Of a stretch of 64,000 bases of DNA, positions 25,298-33,688 are shown piece after piece. The DNA lies in NCBI GenBank assembly GCA_028693055.1, contig JAQUWD010000013.1, positions 1-64,000 of the forward strand, given 5' to 3'. Under the pieces are notes generated by a model. That model made no database searches. It saw only the letters and a list, made by a program, of their open reading frames with translations, and was not told the DNA's origin. A program made the position numbers and the translations under genes. This DNA is from Eubacteriales bacterium (GTDB taxonomy: Bacteria > Bacillota > Clostridia > Christensenellales > Aristaeellaceae). The first letter of the stretch is position 1. Every line of letters starts with the position of its first letter.

Positions 25298-26203
25298 ATG
25301 CAAAAAACGATTGATATTTCAAAGCAGCTGAAGCAAACGCGACGGCGTGAGAATATAGCGGGTTATCTGTTTATGGCTCCCAGTTTGCTTTTCTTTGCGG
25401 GGTTTGTTATTTTTCCCATGGGAATGTGCCTTTTCACCAGCATGTTCGATTACACCATGACGAATTTCGACTTCGTCGGCTTTAGCAATTATTATGAGCT
25501 TTTCAGGGATCCAACCTTCGGCAAATCGCTAATCAATACCATCATCATCGTGGTGGCCAGCGTGCCTACGGTCTGCCTGTTCTCCTTGTGGGTAGGCTCC
25601 ATTATTTACAAGCTGAAGGATATCCACACCTCCTTCTTTCGTTGCATCTTTTATCTGCCGGTAGTGACCGGCTCCGTAGCCGTAACGGTGGTTTGGAAAT
25701 GGATGTTCAATCCCTATTACGGGCTGCTTAACTATGTGTTTAAAGGGCTAGGTATTATTTCGACCAACATGAACTGGCTAGGCAATATGGATACGGCGCT
25801 GTGGTGCATTATCCTGATTCTGTTCACCACCTCCGTAGGCCAGCCCATTGTTCTCTATGTTTCAGCGCTCAGCAATGTGGACCATTCGCTGGTGGAGGCT
25901 GCCGAGGTGGACGGCGCTACCAACATGCAGGTATTCTGGCGCATCAAATGGCCTCAGATCATGCCAACGACCCTCTATATTCTTGTCATTACCACCATTA
26001 ACTCCTTCCAGTGCTTTGCGCTGATTCAGCTGCTGACCTCCGGCGGCCCGAACTATGCCACAAGCACCATCATGTATTACATTTATTACGAAGCGTTTAA
26101 GCTTTCCCGCTATGGCTACGGCAGCGCCATGGGTGTGATTCTTGCGATTATTATCGCATTGTTCAGCGCCGTGCAGTTCCGTCTGGCCAAGTCGGATCAG
26201 TAA
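25298..26203 (+). CDS. Sugar ABC transporter permease (MalF/UgpA type)
   Basis: This 301-residue membrane subunit starts with a basic cytoplasmic segment (KQTRRREN) and a first helix at about 23-45. The EAA loop is SLVEAAEVDGATNMQVFWRIKWPQIMP at about 205-230. AAAGGGGGCG precedes ATG. It sits 17 bases before the partner permease gene. As with the first importer, no ATPase gene is in the operon. Confidence 0.92.
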   Translation: MQKTIDISKQLKQTRRRENIAGYLFMAPSLLFFAGFVIFPMGMCLFTSMFDYTMTNFDFVGFSNYYELFRDPTFGKSLINTIIIVVASVPTVCLFSLWVGSIIYKLKDIHTSFFRCIFYLPVVTGSVAVTVVWKWMFNPYYGLLNYVFKGLGIISTNMNWLGNMDTALWCIILILFTTSVGQPIVLYVSALSNVDHSLVEAAEVDGATNMQVFWRIKWPQIMPTTLYILVITTINSFQCFALIQLLTSGGPNYATSTIMYYIYYEAFKLSRYGYGSAMGVILAIIIALFSAVQFRLAKSDQ

Positions 26204-26220
26204 GGGAGGGAGAGTAGACG

Positions 26221-27054
26221 ATGGATCATAGCGTACAAAAAGTAACGGCTTATAAGGTGATTGCCGTTATCCTGCTCATCGTGCTGGCGGTGTTGTTCAC
26301 TTTTCCCCTCTATTGGATCATCACCGGCTCCTTTAAGGACGCCCGAGCCATAAACTCTCCCGCGCCGGTCTGGTTCCCGCTGCAACCCACGGACGCAAAC
26401 TATATCAAGCTGTTTACTAAGCCTGCCGGGTTATGGATGTTCAATACCGTGTTTCTCTGCGTAATGGCCATGGTCCTTACCTGTATTGCCGCCGCCATGG
26501 GCGGATATGCCTTGGCTAAGAAGCACTTTGCCGGTCGCGGAATCTTGTTTTCCATCTTTGTTTGCGCTATGGCGCTGCCAAAGCAGGTTATTTTGATTCC
26601 GTTGCTGAAGGAAATGGCGTTTTTGAATATTCACAATACGCTGTGGGCGGTCATTCTGCCTACGGTTGGCTGGCCCTTCGGCGTTTTCCTCATGAAGCAG
26701 TTTTCCGAGAACATTCCCAACGAAATGCTGGAGGCGGCGCGGATTGATGGTGCGGGTGAAGCGAGAACCTTTACGGATATCGTTTTCCCCATGATCAAGC
26801 CCGGCGTTGGCGCGCTAGCAATCTTTACCTTTATTACCGCGTGGAATGACTATTTCCTGCAATTGATCATGCTCAACGATACGCAGGTTCTGACCATTTC
26901 GTTGGGAATTGCTAAGCTGCAATCGGAGCTAAGCACCGATTATGGCTTGATTATGGCAGGCGCGGCGCTAGGCTCGGTGCCCATCATCGTGATCTTCTTG
27001 ATGTTCCAGAAATTCTTTACTCGCGGTATTACCATGGGCGCAGTAAAGGGTTGA
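26221..27054 (+). CDS. Sugar ABC transporter permease (MalG/UgpE type)
   Basis: This 277-residue partner permease has a first helix at about 12-35 (VIAVILLIVLAVLFTFPLYW). The EAA loop is EMLEAARIDGAGEARTFTDIVFP at about 175-197. It ends in TRGITMGAVKG, typical of the family. GGGAGGGAG precedes ATG 26221. It is translationally close to the previous permease and 36 bases before the lyase gene. Confidence 0.92.
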   Translation: MDHSVQKVTAYKVIAVILLIVLAVLFTFPLYWIITGSFKDARAINSPAPVWFPLQPTDANYIKLFTKPAGLWMFNTVFLCVMAMVLTCIAAAMGGYALAKKHFAGRGILFSIFVCAMALPKQVILIPLLKEMAFLNIHNTLWAVILPTVGWPFGVFLMKQFSENIPNEMLEAARIDGAGEARTFTDIVFPMIKPGVGALAIFTFITAWNDYFLQLIMLNDTQVLTISLGIAKLQSELSTDYGLIMAGAALGSVPIIVIFLMFQKFFTRGITMGAVKG

Positions 27055-27090
27055 TCTGCTATTGATCATTTAGAAAGGGAAGTTGAGTTT

Positions 27091-28008
27091 ATGGATAATT
27101 TAGAAAAATATCATGGCGTTATTCCGGCGTTTTATGCTTGCTACGAGGAGGACGGAACGGTCAGCACAGAGCGTACACGCAAGCTGGCGCGGCATTTGGT
27201 CAGCAAGGGGGTAAACGGACTATATGTAGGCGGCTCCTCCGGCGAGTGCATCTATTTGGAAAAAGAGGAACGGATGAAGATTCTAGAGGCGGTCATGAGC
27301 GAGGTGAGGGGCGAGTGCACCATCATTGCTCATGTTGCTTGCAACAATACCAACGAAAGCAAACAGCTGGCGGCTCATGCGCAGAGCCTAGGCGTGGATG
27401 CGATCGCCTCGATTCCGCCCATCTATTTCCATTTGCCGGAGTATGCCATCGCCCGGTATTGGAACGATATTTCTTCTGCCGCCCCTCATACGGACTTTAT
27501 CATTTATAATATTCCTCAACTGGCTGGAGTGGCGTTAAGCCTGAATTTGTTCAGGGAAATGCGGAAGAACCCGCATGTGATCGGTGTTAAAAATTCCTCC
27601 ATGCCTACGCAGGATATTCAGATGTTCAAGCATGAGGGCGGGAAGGATTGCGTGGTCTTTAACGGCCCCGACGAGCAGTTTGTAGCCGGACGCGCCATCG
27701 GCGCAGACAGCGGCATTGGCGGAACCTACGGAGTAATGCCGGAGTTGTTCCTAAAAATGAACGAATATGTAAAGGCAAATGATTTCCAATCGGCACAACC
27801 CATTCAGCATGAGGTCAACGACATCATTGGAGCTATGTGCTTATGCCATGGCAATCTATACGCCGTGATGAAGAAAATAATGTTCATCCGGGACGGGCTG
27901 GAATTGGGCTCCGTACGGGAGCCTATGCCGGCGCTGATTCCCGAGGATGACGAGCAAGTCAAGCGCTGCGCGGAGATGATTGACAAAGCGATTGCAAAAC
28001 ACTGCTAA
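27091..28008 (+). CDS. DapA/NanA-family aldolase (N-acetylneuraminate lyase-like)
   Basis: This 305-residue TIM-barrel enzyme of the dihydrodipicolinate synthase/N-acetylneuraminate lyase family has GGSSGECIYLEKEER at about 48-62 (NanA-like G-S-T/S-G-E substrate loop), Tyr in FIIYNIP near 140, and the Schiff-base Lys in VIGVKNSS near 168. It probably cleaves a 2-keto-3-deoxy acid such as sialic acid to pyruvate and an amino sugar. Supporting context is the importer just upstream and the AGE epimerase on the divergent arm. DHDPS-like aldolases also act on other keto-deoxy acids, so the substrate is inferred. Confidence 0.85.
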   Translation: MDNLEKYHGVIPAFYACYEEDGTVSTERTRKLARHLVSKGVNGLYVGGSSGECIYLEKEERMKILEAVMSEVRGECTIIAHVACNNTNESKQLAAHAQSLGVDAIASIPPIYFHLPEYAIARYWNDISSAAPHTDFIIYNIPQLAGVALSLNLFREMRKNPHVIGVKNSSMPTQDIQMFKHEGGKDCVVFNGPDEQFVAGRAIGADSGIGGTYGVMPELFLKMNEYVKANDFQSAQPIQHEVNDIIGAMCLCHGNLYAVMKKIMFIRDGLELGSVREPMPALIPEDDEQVKRCAEMIDKAIAKHC

Positions 28009-28022
28009 ACGGCGTAAACAGT

Positions 28023-28056
28023 GGGGCTGTCTCGATGGTGGGACAGCCCTATTTTT
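28023..28056 (+). terminator. Terminator of the importer/lyase operon
   Basis: GGGCTGTC and GACAGCCC pair around TCGATGGTGG, followed by TATTTTTG, 15 bases after the lyase stop. Confidence 0.85.
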
Positions 28057-28194
28057 GCGCTTCGATTCGCTTCGTTGCCATGGGAACGCTATACGTACCA
28101 TATAGGGATTTGCAGTACGTTTTCTCCCAATGCTCCAACCTGAGAAAGATGAAAAAACCGAAAAAAACCAATAGATTCCGCAGCGTCGCATTGG

Positions 28195-28223
28195 TTGCGA
28201 AAAACGGGAATATGCTGTATACT
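28195..28223 (+). promoter_or_regulatory. Sigma-A promoter of darA
   Basis: TTGCGA (28195-28200) and TATACT (28218-28223) are 17 bases apart, 38 bases before the darA ATG. A ribosome site GGGGAGGG lies between. Confidence 0.7.
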
Positions 28224-28261
28224 ATAGAAGGAATCACAGATACATAGGGGAGGGATCGCGG

Positions 28262-28591
28262 ATGAAACTGATTATCGCAATTGTACAGGACGAGGATGCT
28301 TCCCGCTTGATCGGCCAATTGATGAACGACGGCTTTGGCGTTACGAAGCTTGCAACCACGGGCGGCTTTTTGAGGGCGGGCAATACCACGCTGCTGGTAG
28401 GCGTGGAGGACGACCGCTTTCAGCCCGCTATGGACTTAATCGAAAGGGTTTGCAAGAGCCGTAAGCAAATTGCGCCTTCGCCCGCATCCATGGTGGGCAT
28501 GCCCGGCTCGTATACCCCATACCCCATTGAAGTGGTGGTTGGCGGTGCTACGATTTTCGTGCTGACGGTTGATCAATTTGTCAAGCTCTGA
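28262..28591 (+). CDS. darA: Cyclic-di-AMP receptor, PII-like (DarA/PstA/YaaQ)
   Basis: This 109-residue trimeric PII-like protein binds c-di-AMP. The first strand MKLIIAIVQDEDASRL, the GFGVTKLATTGGFLRAGNTT loop and the VGVEDDRF segment match the family closely. The final strands read VVVGGATIFVLTVDQF. Length equals the family norm. The order darA-holB-yaaT is conserved in Firmicutes, here without the small yaaR gene between. Confidence 0.93.
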   Translation: MKLIIAIVQDEDASRLIGQLMNDGFGVTKLATTGGFLRAGNTTLLVGVEDDRFQPAMDLIERVCKSRKQIAPSPASMVGMPGSYTPYPIEVVVGGATIFVLTVDQFVKL

Positions 28592-28616
28592 TCCGTTTGG
28601 AAAGGGAACCGCTTTG

Positions 28617-29633
28617 ATGGAGAAATCTCAGGGCTCGTCGCTGCCTGCGTTCATGGACTATCATGGCTTGAGCGCAAGCTGCGGCGTAACGCTTCACCAA
28701 TTTCGCAGTGGACAGATCGTCCATGCATATCTGCTGACGGGCGCGCGCGGCCTAGGCAAAAGAACATTTGCCGAGGTGCTGGCCAGCGCCCTATTTTGTA
28801 CGTCTGAAATAAAGCCGTGCGGTGTTTGTGAAAGCTGCCGCCGGGTGCTGGATCATAACGAGCCGGACGTGCTGACGTTGTACGCTGACGACGGTAAACA
28901 AATCGGCGTGGATCGGGTGCGGGAGATCATTCGGGCCGTTAGCCAGCATTCCTTTGGGACAGGCTATCGAGTGGTGCTGATCGAGCCGGTGGACAAGCTG
29001 ACGCCTCAAGCGCAGAATTGCCTGCTGAAATCGCTGGAAGAGCCGGTGGCAAAAGTGGTGTTCCTTTTAATGACCCACGAGCTGACCGCTACGCTGGGTA
29101 CCATTGCTTCCCGGTGTGTACGGGTGAAGCTAAGCCCATGGCCGGACGAGCAGCTTCGGCAGACGCTGGAAAAACGAGGCTATGCTCCCGAACGGATTGA
29201 TACGGTGCTCGGACTTTGCGGCGGGAACATCGGTGCGGCGATCGACCTATTAAGCGACGAAAAGGGAGATGCGGAGGCGGAGGCCTTTGTGAGGGAGGCG
29301 TTGGATCTTCACGGGGACGCGGCTGTTTTAAGCGTTTCCACAAGGCTGAAAGACAAACGGGAGGACGCGGAACGCTATCTGACGGCGCTGGAGCAGGCGC
29401 TGCATCAGACGCTGCTGGTTCAGGCGGGGCTTTTAACGCCGTCGGCGCTGGCTGCCTATCCGGTTGCATGGCAGAATAATGCCATAAATGCGCCCACCCA
29501 AGAAATAAACAAGCTGATGGATGCGGTATTCACCGCCCGGAAGCGGCGACTGGGACAGGTCAACTGGCAGTCTACCGTGGATCACCTGATGATGACACTA
29601 TTGGAGGAGCAACAAGTATGGCAGCAATCGTAG
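28617..29633 (+). CDS. holB: DNA polymerase III subunit delta'
   Basis: This 338-residue clamp-loader subunit carries Walker A-like GARGLGKRTF near 42 and a zinc module CGVCESCRRVL with an upstream Cys (about 62-78). VLIEPVDKLTPQAQNCLLKSLEEP gives the Walker-B-like/sensor region typical of delta' (degenerate ATPase). SRCVRVKLSPW follows. I chose ATG 28617 with AAAGGGAA upstream. Its stop overlaps the next start, so yaaT is translated with it. Confidence 0.9.
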   Translation: MEKSQGSSLPAFMDYHGLSASCGVTLHQFRSGQIVHAYLLTGARGLGKRTFAEVLASALFCTSEIKPCGVCESCRRVLDHNEPDVLTLYADDGKQIGVDRVREIIRAVSQHSFGTGYRVVLIEPVDKLTPQAQNCLLKSLEEPVAKVVFLLMTHELTATLGTIASRCVRVKLSPWPDEQLRQTLEKRGYAPERIDTVLGLCGGNIGAAIDLLSDEKGDAEAEAFVREALDLHGDAAVLSVSTRLKDKREDAERYLTALEQALHQTLLVQAGLLTPSALAAYPVAWQNNAINAPTQEINKLMDAVFTARKRRLGQVNWQSTVDHLMMTLLEEQQVWQQS

Positions 29634-30661
29634 GCGTTAGATTTAAAAATGCTGGGAAACTGTATTATTTTGATCCGGGCAAGCTCTGGCCTGCCGCCGG
29701 AGATTATGTAATCGTGGAAACCGCCCGTGGACTGGAATACGGGCAGGTGATCACCGGCGTGCGGCAGGTGGAGGACGAGCTGATTGCATCGCCCCTAAAG
29801 CAGGTGACGCGCATTTGCAACGAGGATGACGCACGCCACGCGAGGGAGAACGAAAAGTTCGAGAAGGAAGCTTACGGCGTTTGTCAGCACAAGATTGAAG
29901 AACATAAGCTGGATATGAAGCTGGTTGGCGTAGAGCAAACCTTTGACAATACCAAAATTCTCTTTTATTTTACCGCCAACGGACGGGTGGATTTCCGATC
30001 GCTGGTGAAGGATTTGGCTTCCGTTTTTCATACCCGCATTGAGCTTCGTCAAATCGGTGTACGGGACGAAGCCAAGATGCTGGGCGGGCTGGGCCCCTGC
30101 GGCCGCCCCATTTGCTGCGGCAGCTTTCTGGGTGATTTTCAACCCGTCAGCATTAAGATGGCTAAGGAGCAGAATTTGTCCCTGAACCCAACCAAAATTT
30201 CCGGCGTGTGCGGACGGCTGATGTGCTGCCTCAAATTTGAGCAGGATCATTACGAAGCAACCCGCAAGCGTATGCCCAAGTTGGGTAAAGAGGTGGAAAC
30301 CCCGGACGGCTTTGGCTCGGTGGCTGATTTGAATGTGCTGAAGGAAACCGTTACCGTTCGTGTGAGCAAGGGTGACAGCTACGAATATAAGGCGTTTCCG
30401 TTGGAAGAAATCAAATGGGCCCGTCCTCAGCAGCCCGCGCCTGACCGTACCCACGATGCGCGGATTCAGGACGGAAAGGGACCCAAACGCACCCGGGTGA
30501 ACCGCCCGTCCATATCGTCTGATACGGAAGCAAGCCCGGAGACGGACGACGAGCTACCCCTTGCGCAGGAAGCGCCAGAGGATCCAATGGAGCCTGTGGA
30601 GCAGGATAACGACTGGCGCAAGGCGGTTGAGGATGCATTAAACGCTGCTGAGAAAAAATGA
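29618..30661 (+). CDS. ricT: PSP1/YaaT (RicT) family regulatory protein
   Basis: This 347-residue cytoplasmic protein carries the PSP1 domain (about 60-190). Signature Cys groups are GLGPCGRPICCGSFL and GVCGRLMCCLKFEQ, which in Bacillus RicT take part in Fe-S binding in the Y-complex with RicA and RicF. The carboxyl tail (about 270-347) is acidic and disordered. ATG 29618 overlaps holB by 16 bases. RicA- and RicF-like genes are not in the window. Confidence 0.9.
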   Translation: MAAIVGVRFKNAGKLYYFDPGKLWPAAGDYVIVETARGLEYGQVITGVRQVEDELIASPLKQVTRICNEDDARHARENEKFEKEAYGVCQHKIEEHKLDMKLVGVEQTFDNTKILFYFTANGRVDFRSLVKDLASVFHTRIELRQIGVRDEAKMLGGLGPCGRPICCGSFLGDFQPVSIKMAKEQNLSLNPTKISGVCGRLMCCLKFEQDHYEATRKRMPKLGKEVETPDGFGSVADLNVLKETVTVRVSKGDSYEYKAFPLEEIKWARPQQPAPDRTHDARIQDGKGPKRTRVNRPSISSDTEASPETDDELPLAQEAPEDPMEPVEQDNDWRKAVEDALNAAEKK

Positions 30662-30688
30662 TCACACTGTGAAACCTATGGCAGATAC

Positions 30689-30717
30689 TTGCATTCAAGC
30701 GTTATTCGTGTTATCAT
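30689..30717 (+). promoter_or_regulatory. Sigma-A promoter of the ferredoxin gene
   Basis: TTGCAT (30689-30694) and TATCAT (30712-30717) are 17 bases apart. AGGAGGTG follows before ATG 30769. Confidence 0.7.
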
Positions 30718-30768
30718 TTTCGCAGACAGCCGAAGAAGCTGTTACTGATAGCAGGAGGTGAATATCCT

Positions 30769-30939
30769 ATGGCATATGTAATTTCTGACGAATGCATCAG
30801 CTGCGGCGCTTGCCAGGCTGAGTGCCCCGTGGACGCGATCTCCGAGGGCGACGGCAAGTACGTAATCGACGCTGATAAGTGCATCGAGTGTGGCGCTTGC
30901 GCCGGTACCTGCCCCGTTGGTGCTCCCAAAGCGGAGTGA
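30769..30939 (+). CDS. 2[4Fe-4S] ferredoxin
   Basis: This 56-residue clostridial-type ferredoxin is an electron carrier for anaerobic metabolism. The two cluster motifs are CISCGACQAECPVDAI and CIECGACAGTCPVGAP, each C-x2-C-x2-C-x3-C-P. The gene has its own promoter, a strong AGGAGGTG site 9 bases before ATG, and its own terminator, so it is a monocistronic, highly expressed unit. Possible electron partners in this window are the two 4Fe-4S aldo/keto reductases. Confidence 0.95.
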   Translation: MAYVISDECISCGACQAECPVDAISEGDGKYVIDADKCIECGACAGTCPVGAPKAE

Positions 30940-30952
30940 GCCATTCAAAAAG

Positions 30953-30999
30953 CAGAGGACTGTATTCTTCCGTGTGCGGGGACAGCCCTCTGTTTTTTT
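30953..30999 (+). terminator. Terminator of the ferredoxin gene
   Basis: CAGAGGACTGT pairs with ACAGCCCTCTG (one mismatch), followed by seven T residues. Confidence 0.85.
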
Positions 31000-31038
31000 G
31001 CTGTAAAACGGTACGTCAGCCATTGAAAAGGAGCGGCT

Positions 31039-32013
31039 ATGATCAGCCTAAGCCATATTCAAAAAACCTATCGAGTCGCCCGCCGAGATGCGGGCATGGG
31101 CAGCGCTGTAAAGGCGCTTTTTCATCGAGAATATGAAACCATTCGCGCCCTAAACGATGTGAGCTTCGTGATTGGAGATGGCGAGATGGTGGGCTATATC
31201 GGGCCCAATGGCGCGGGAAAAAGCAGCACCATTAAGCTGATGAGCGGTATTTTGACCCCGGACAGCGGCGAGTGCACCATCGACGGCCTAACCCCTTGGC
31301 GCAGCCGCCGAGAGCATGTGAAAAATATCGGAGTGGTATTCGGTCAGCGCTCGCAGCTGTGGTGGGATGTGCCGGTGATCGATTCCTTTGAGCTGCTAAA
31401 GGACATCTATGAGGTAGACCCTGCGGTGTACCGCAAAGACCTAAAGGAATTGACGGAAAGGCTGGAGCTGGGGGAGCTGCTGCAAACCCCCGCGCGTCAA
31501 TTAAGTCTAGGGCAGCGGATGCGCTGCGAAATTGCCGCGTCCCTTTTACACCGCCCCAAGCTTTTGTTCTTGGATGAGCCCACCATTGGGCTGGACGCTG
31601 TGAGCAAGAATGCGGTGCGCGCATTTGTGCGAACCATGAACCGAGAGCATGGTACCACCGTTGTGCTGACCACTCATGATATGCAGGACATCGAGGCGCT
31701 GACGGAGCGAATCCTGCTGATCGGCAAAGGACGTATTTTGCTGGACGGCGGACTGGAAGAGCTGAAAAGCCGCTATGCCCGCTTCCGCACCCTTACGTTA
31801 AGCTACGATGGTAAACCTCTTCCCAAAGCGGTGGGCTTATCCGTGGAGGAGGCGAGCCACGGGCGCGCCGTATTGAAGGTGGATACACTGATGCTGCCGG
31901 TTTCCAAAGCCATCGCGTTGGTGAGCGCTGCGGTAGAGGTAAAAGATTTGTCCGTAGGTACGGTTTCGGCGGAGGAAATGGTGCTTCGGTTATACGAGGA
32001 GTTCAAGCTATGA
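31039..32013 (+). CDS. ABC-2 type transporter ATP-binding protein
   Basis: This 324-residue ATPase has Walker A GPNGAGKSST near 57, a Q-loop region in VVFGQRSQLWWDVP, signature LSLGQRMRCEIA near 158, Walker B LLFLDEPTIGLD near 178 and the switch His in LTTHDMQD. The FGQRSQLWWD stretch is typical of the ATPase paired with two ABC-2 permeases (COG4586 type). It overlaps the next gene by 4 bases. Substrate is unknown; this class includes drug and lipid exporters. Confidence 0.92.
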   Translation: MISLSHIQKTYRVARRDAGMGSAVKALFHREYETIRALNDVSFVIGDGEMVGYIGPNGAGKSSTIKLMSGILTPDSGECTIDGLTPWRSRREHVKNIGVVFGQRSQLWWDVPVIDSFELLKDIYEVDPAVYRKDLKELTERLELGELLQTPARQLSLGQRMRCEIAASLLHRPKLLFLDEPTIGLDAVSKNAVRAFVRTMNREHGTTVVLTTHDMQDIEALTERILLIGKGRILLDGGLEELKSRYARFRTLTLSYDGKPLPKAVGLSVEEASHGRAVLKVDTLMLPVSKAIALVSAAVEVKDLSVGTVSAEEMVLRLYEEFKL

Positions 32014-32813
32014 AAAAGTATTGGAGCTTCTTCCGCATCCGCTTTCAAACCGCGCTCCAATATCGTGCTGCCGCCATCGCTGGCGCGGTGACACAGCTGC
32101 TTTGGGGCGGTATGGAGATTTTGGCCTTTCATGCTTTTTATACCGCCGACCCCGTCGCCTTTCCCATGGGCTTTGAACAGCTTAGCAGCTATATCTGGCT
32201 TCAACAGGCTTTTTTAGCCCTTTTTATGATGTGGAATTGGGATGCGGAATTGTTTGAGAGCATTCAAAGGGGAGATATCGCTTACGAGCTGGTCCGCCCC
32301 ATCCATTTGTATGGCATGTGGTCGGTGAAGCTTCTGGCGAATCGACTGGCGAAGGCGGCGCTACGGTGTGGGCCTGTGCTGCTGGTCGCGGCGTTGCTGC
32401 CCGCGCCTTATGGGCTTTCGCTTCCTTCCAGCCTAGAAAGCTTTTGTCTTTTTTTGCTTTCCATGGCTTTGGGTGTGCTAACGGTGGTAGCCTTCGGAAT
32501 GCCCGTTTATATCGCTTCTTTTTATATGGTGTCCTCCTTGGGGCTGCGCATTGTGGTGGCTACCTTCACAGAATTTTTTTCCGGGGCGGTTATTCCCCTC
32601 CCTTTTTTTCCTGCGAAGCTGCAAAGGATGATGGAGCTTTTACCCTTCGGGGGCATGCAGAATTTACCGCTGCGCGTGTACAGCGGGGCGATTTCCCCTC
32701 GGGAAGCCCTGCAAGGCGTTGGCTTGCAGCTCATATGGCTCGCAGCGTTAACCGCCTTTGGCCTATGGGGAATGAAGCGCGCCGTGAAGAAAACCGTGGT
32801 CATGGGAGGGTGA
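32010..32813 (+). CDS. ABC-2 type permease, first subunit
   Basis: This 267-residue protein has about six hydrophobic helices (AAAIAGAVTQLLWGGMEILA early, LFLLSMALGVLTVVAFGMPV centrally). YELVRPIHLYGMWSV and LPFFPAKLQRMMELLPF are typical of COG4587-like ABC-2 permeases. ATG overlaps the ATPase stop as ATGA. It forms a heterodimeric channel with the next subunit. Confidence 0.85.
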   Translation: MKKYWSFFRIRFQTALQYRAAAIAGAVTQLLWGGMEILAFHAFYTADPVAFPMGFEQLSSYIWLQQAFLALFMMWNWDAELFESIQRGDIAYELVRPIHLYGMWSVKLLANRLAKAALRCGPVLLVAALLPAPYGLSLPSSLESFCLFLLSMALGVLTVVAFGMPVYIASFYMVSSLGLRIVVATFTEFFSGAVIPLPFFPAKLQRMMELLPFGGMQNLPLRVYSGAISPREALQGVGLQLIWLAALTAFGLWGMKRAVKKTVVMGG

Positions 32814-32817
32814 AGAT

Positions 32818-33594
32818 ATGCGGCTTTATTTTCGTTATCTTGCGGTCGGCTTAAAGAGCCAAATGCAGGACAAGACTTCCTTTTTTCTGACGTTGATCGG
32901 GCAGGGGCTTAGCTCTTTCACCACCTATTTGGGCGTGGCTTTTATGATGCGACGCTTTCATCAGGTGGACGGCTTCACTTATGCCGAGGTGCTTTTATGC
33001 TTTGCTACAGTGCTTATGGCCTTTTCGCTGGCGGAAACCTTTGCCCGAGGCTTTGACCGTTTTTCCGTGATGATTGGAAACGGCGAGTTTGACCGGGCGC
33101 TGGTACGTCCGCGCAGCGCGATTTTTCAGGTGCTGGCTGCTAAACCGAACTTTTCCCGGCTGGGAAGGCTGCTACAAGCGATGCTGGTGCTAGGCTATGC
33201 CATGCCCAACAGCGGCGTTCATTGGACTTGGGATCGGATATGTACCTTGCTGGGTATGATTTTCGGGGGAATGGTGCTTTTCTCTTCTTTATTTTTACTC
33301 TATGCCGGGCTTTGCTTTTTTACCACCGAGGGGTTAGAGGTTATGAACGTGTTTACGGATGGCGGACGTGAATTTGGACGTTATCCCTTAAGTATTTATG
33401 GAAAGCGAGTACTGCAGGTTTTCACCTATATGGTGCCGTTGGCGCTGGTGCAATATTATCCGTTGCTGTACTTGCTGGGGCGCACCGACGATTCAAGGTG
33501 GATGCTGGCCCCGCTGGCTGCGTGCCTGTTTGTAGTTCCGGCTTACGGCGTTTGGCGGATCGGGCTTAGGCATTATCGCTCTACAGGCTCGTAA
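32818..33594 (+). CDS. ABC-2 type permease, second subunit
   Basis: This 258-residue protein resembles COG3694 permeases. It has six predicted helices, a conserved FDRALVRPRSAIFQVL segment near 90-105, and FGRYPLSIYGKRVLQ near 185. GGGAGGGTGAAG lies before ATG 32818. It is the last gene of a three-gene ABC exporter unit. Short direct repeats of GTAAGAAC (33591-33618) follow the stop and have no known role. Confidence 0.85.
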   Translation: MRLYFRYLAVGLKSQMQDKTSFFLTLIGQGLSSFTTYLGVAFMMRRFHQVDGFTYAEVLLCFATVLMAFSLAETFARGFDRFSVMIGNGEFDRALVRPRSAIFQVLAAKPNFSRLGRLLQAMLVLGYAMPNSGVHWTWDRICTLLGMIFGGMVLFSSLFLLYAGLCFFTTEGLEVMNVFTDGGREFGRYPLSIYGKRVLQVFTYMVPLALVQYYPLLYLLGRTDDSRWMLAPLAACLFVVPAYGVWRIGLRHYRSTGS

Positions 33595-33632
33595 GAACGT
33601 AAGAACGGCTCGTAAGAACCAGAAATGGCAAC

Positions 33633-33661
33633 TTGTACAAACGCAAAGATAATGGTATAAT
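33633..33661 (+). promoter_or_regulatory. Sigma-A promoter of yicC operon
   Basis: TTGTAC (33633-33638) and a perfect TATAAT (33656-33661) are 17 bases apart. AAAGGAGG follows before ATG 33689. Confidence 0.8.
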
Positions 33662-33688
33662 AAAATTTACATCGAAAGGAGGTTCTCC

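Noticed and set aside
33589..33620. Three GTAAGAAC direct repeats after the ABC-2 operon
   Set aside because: Too short and irregular to assign as an operator, attachment site or mobile element.
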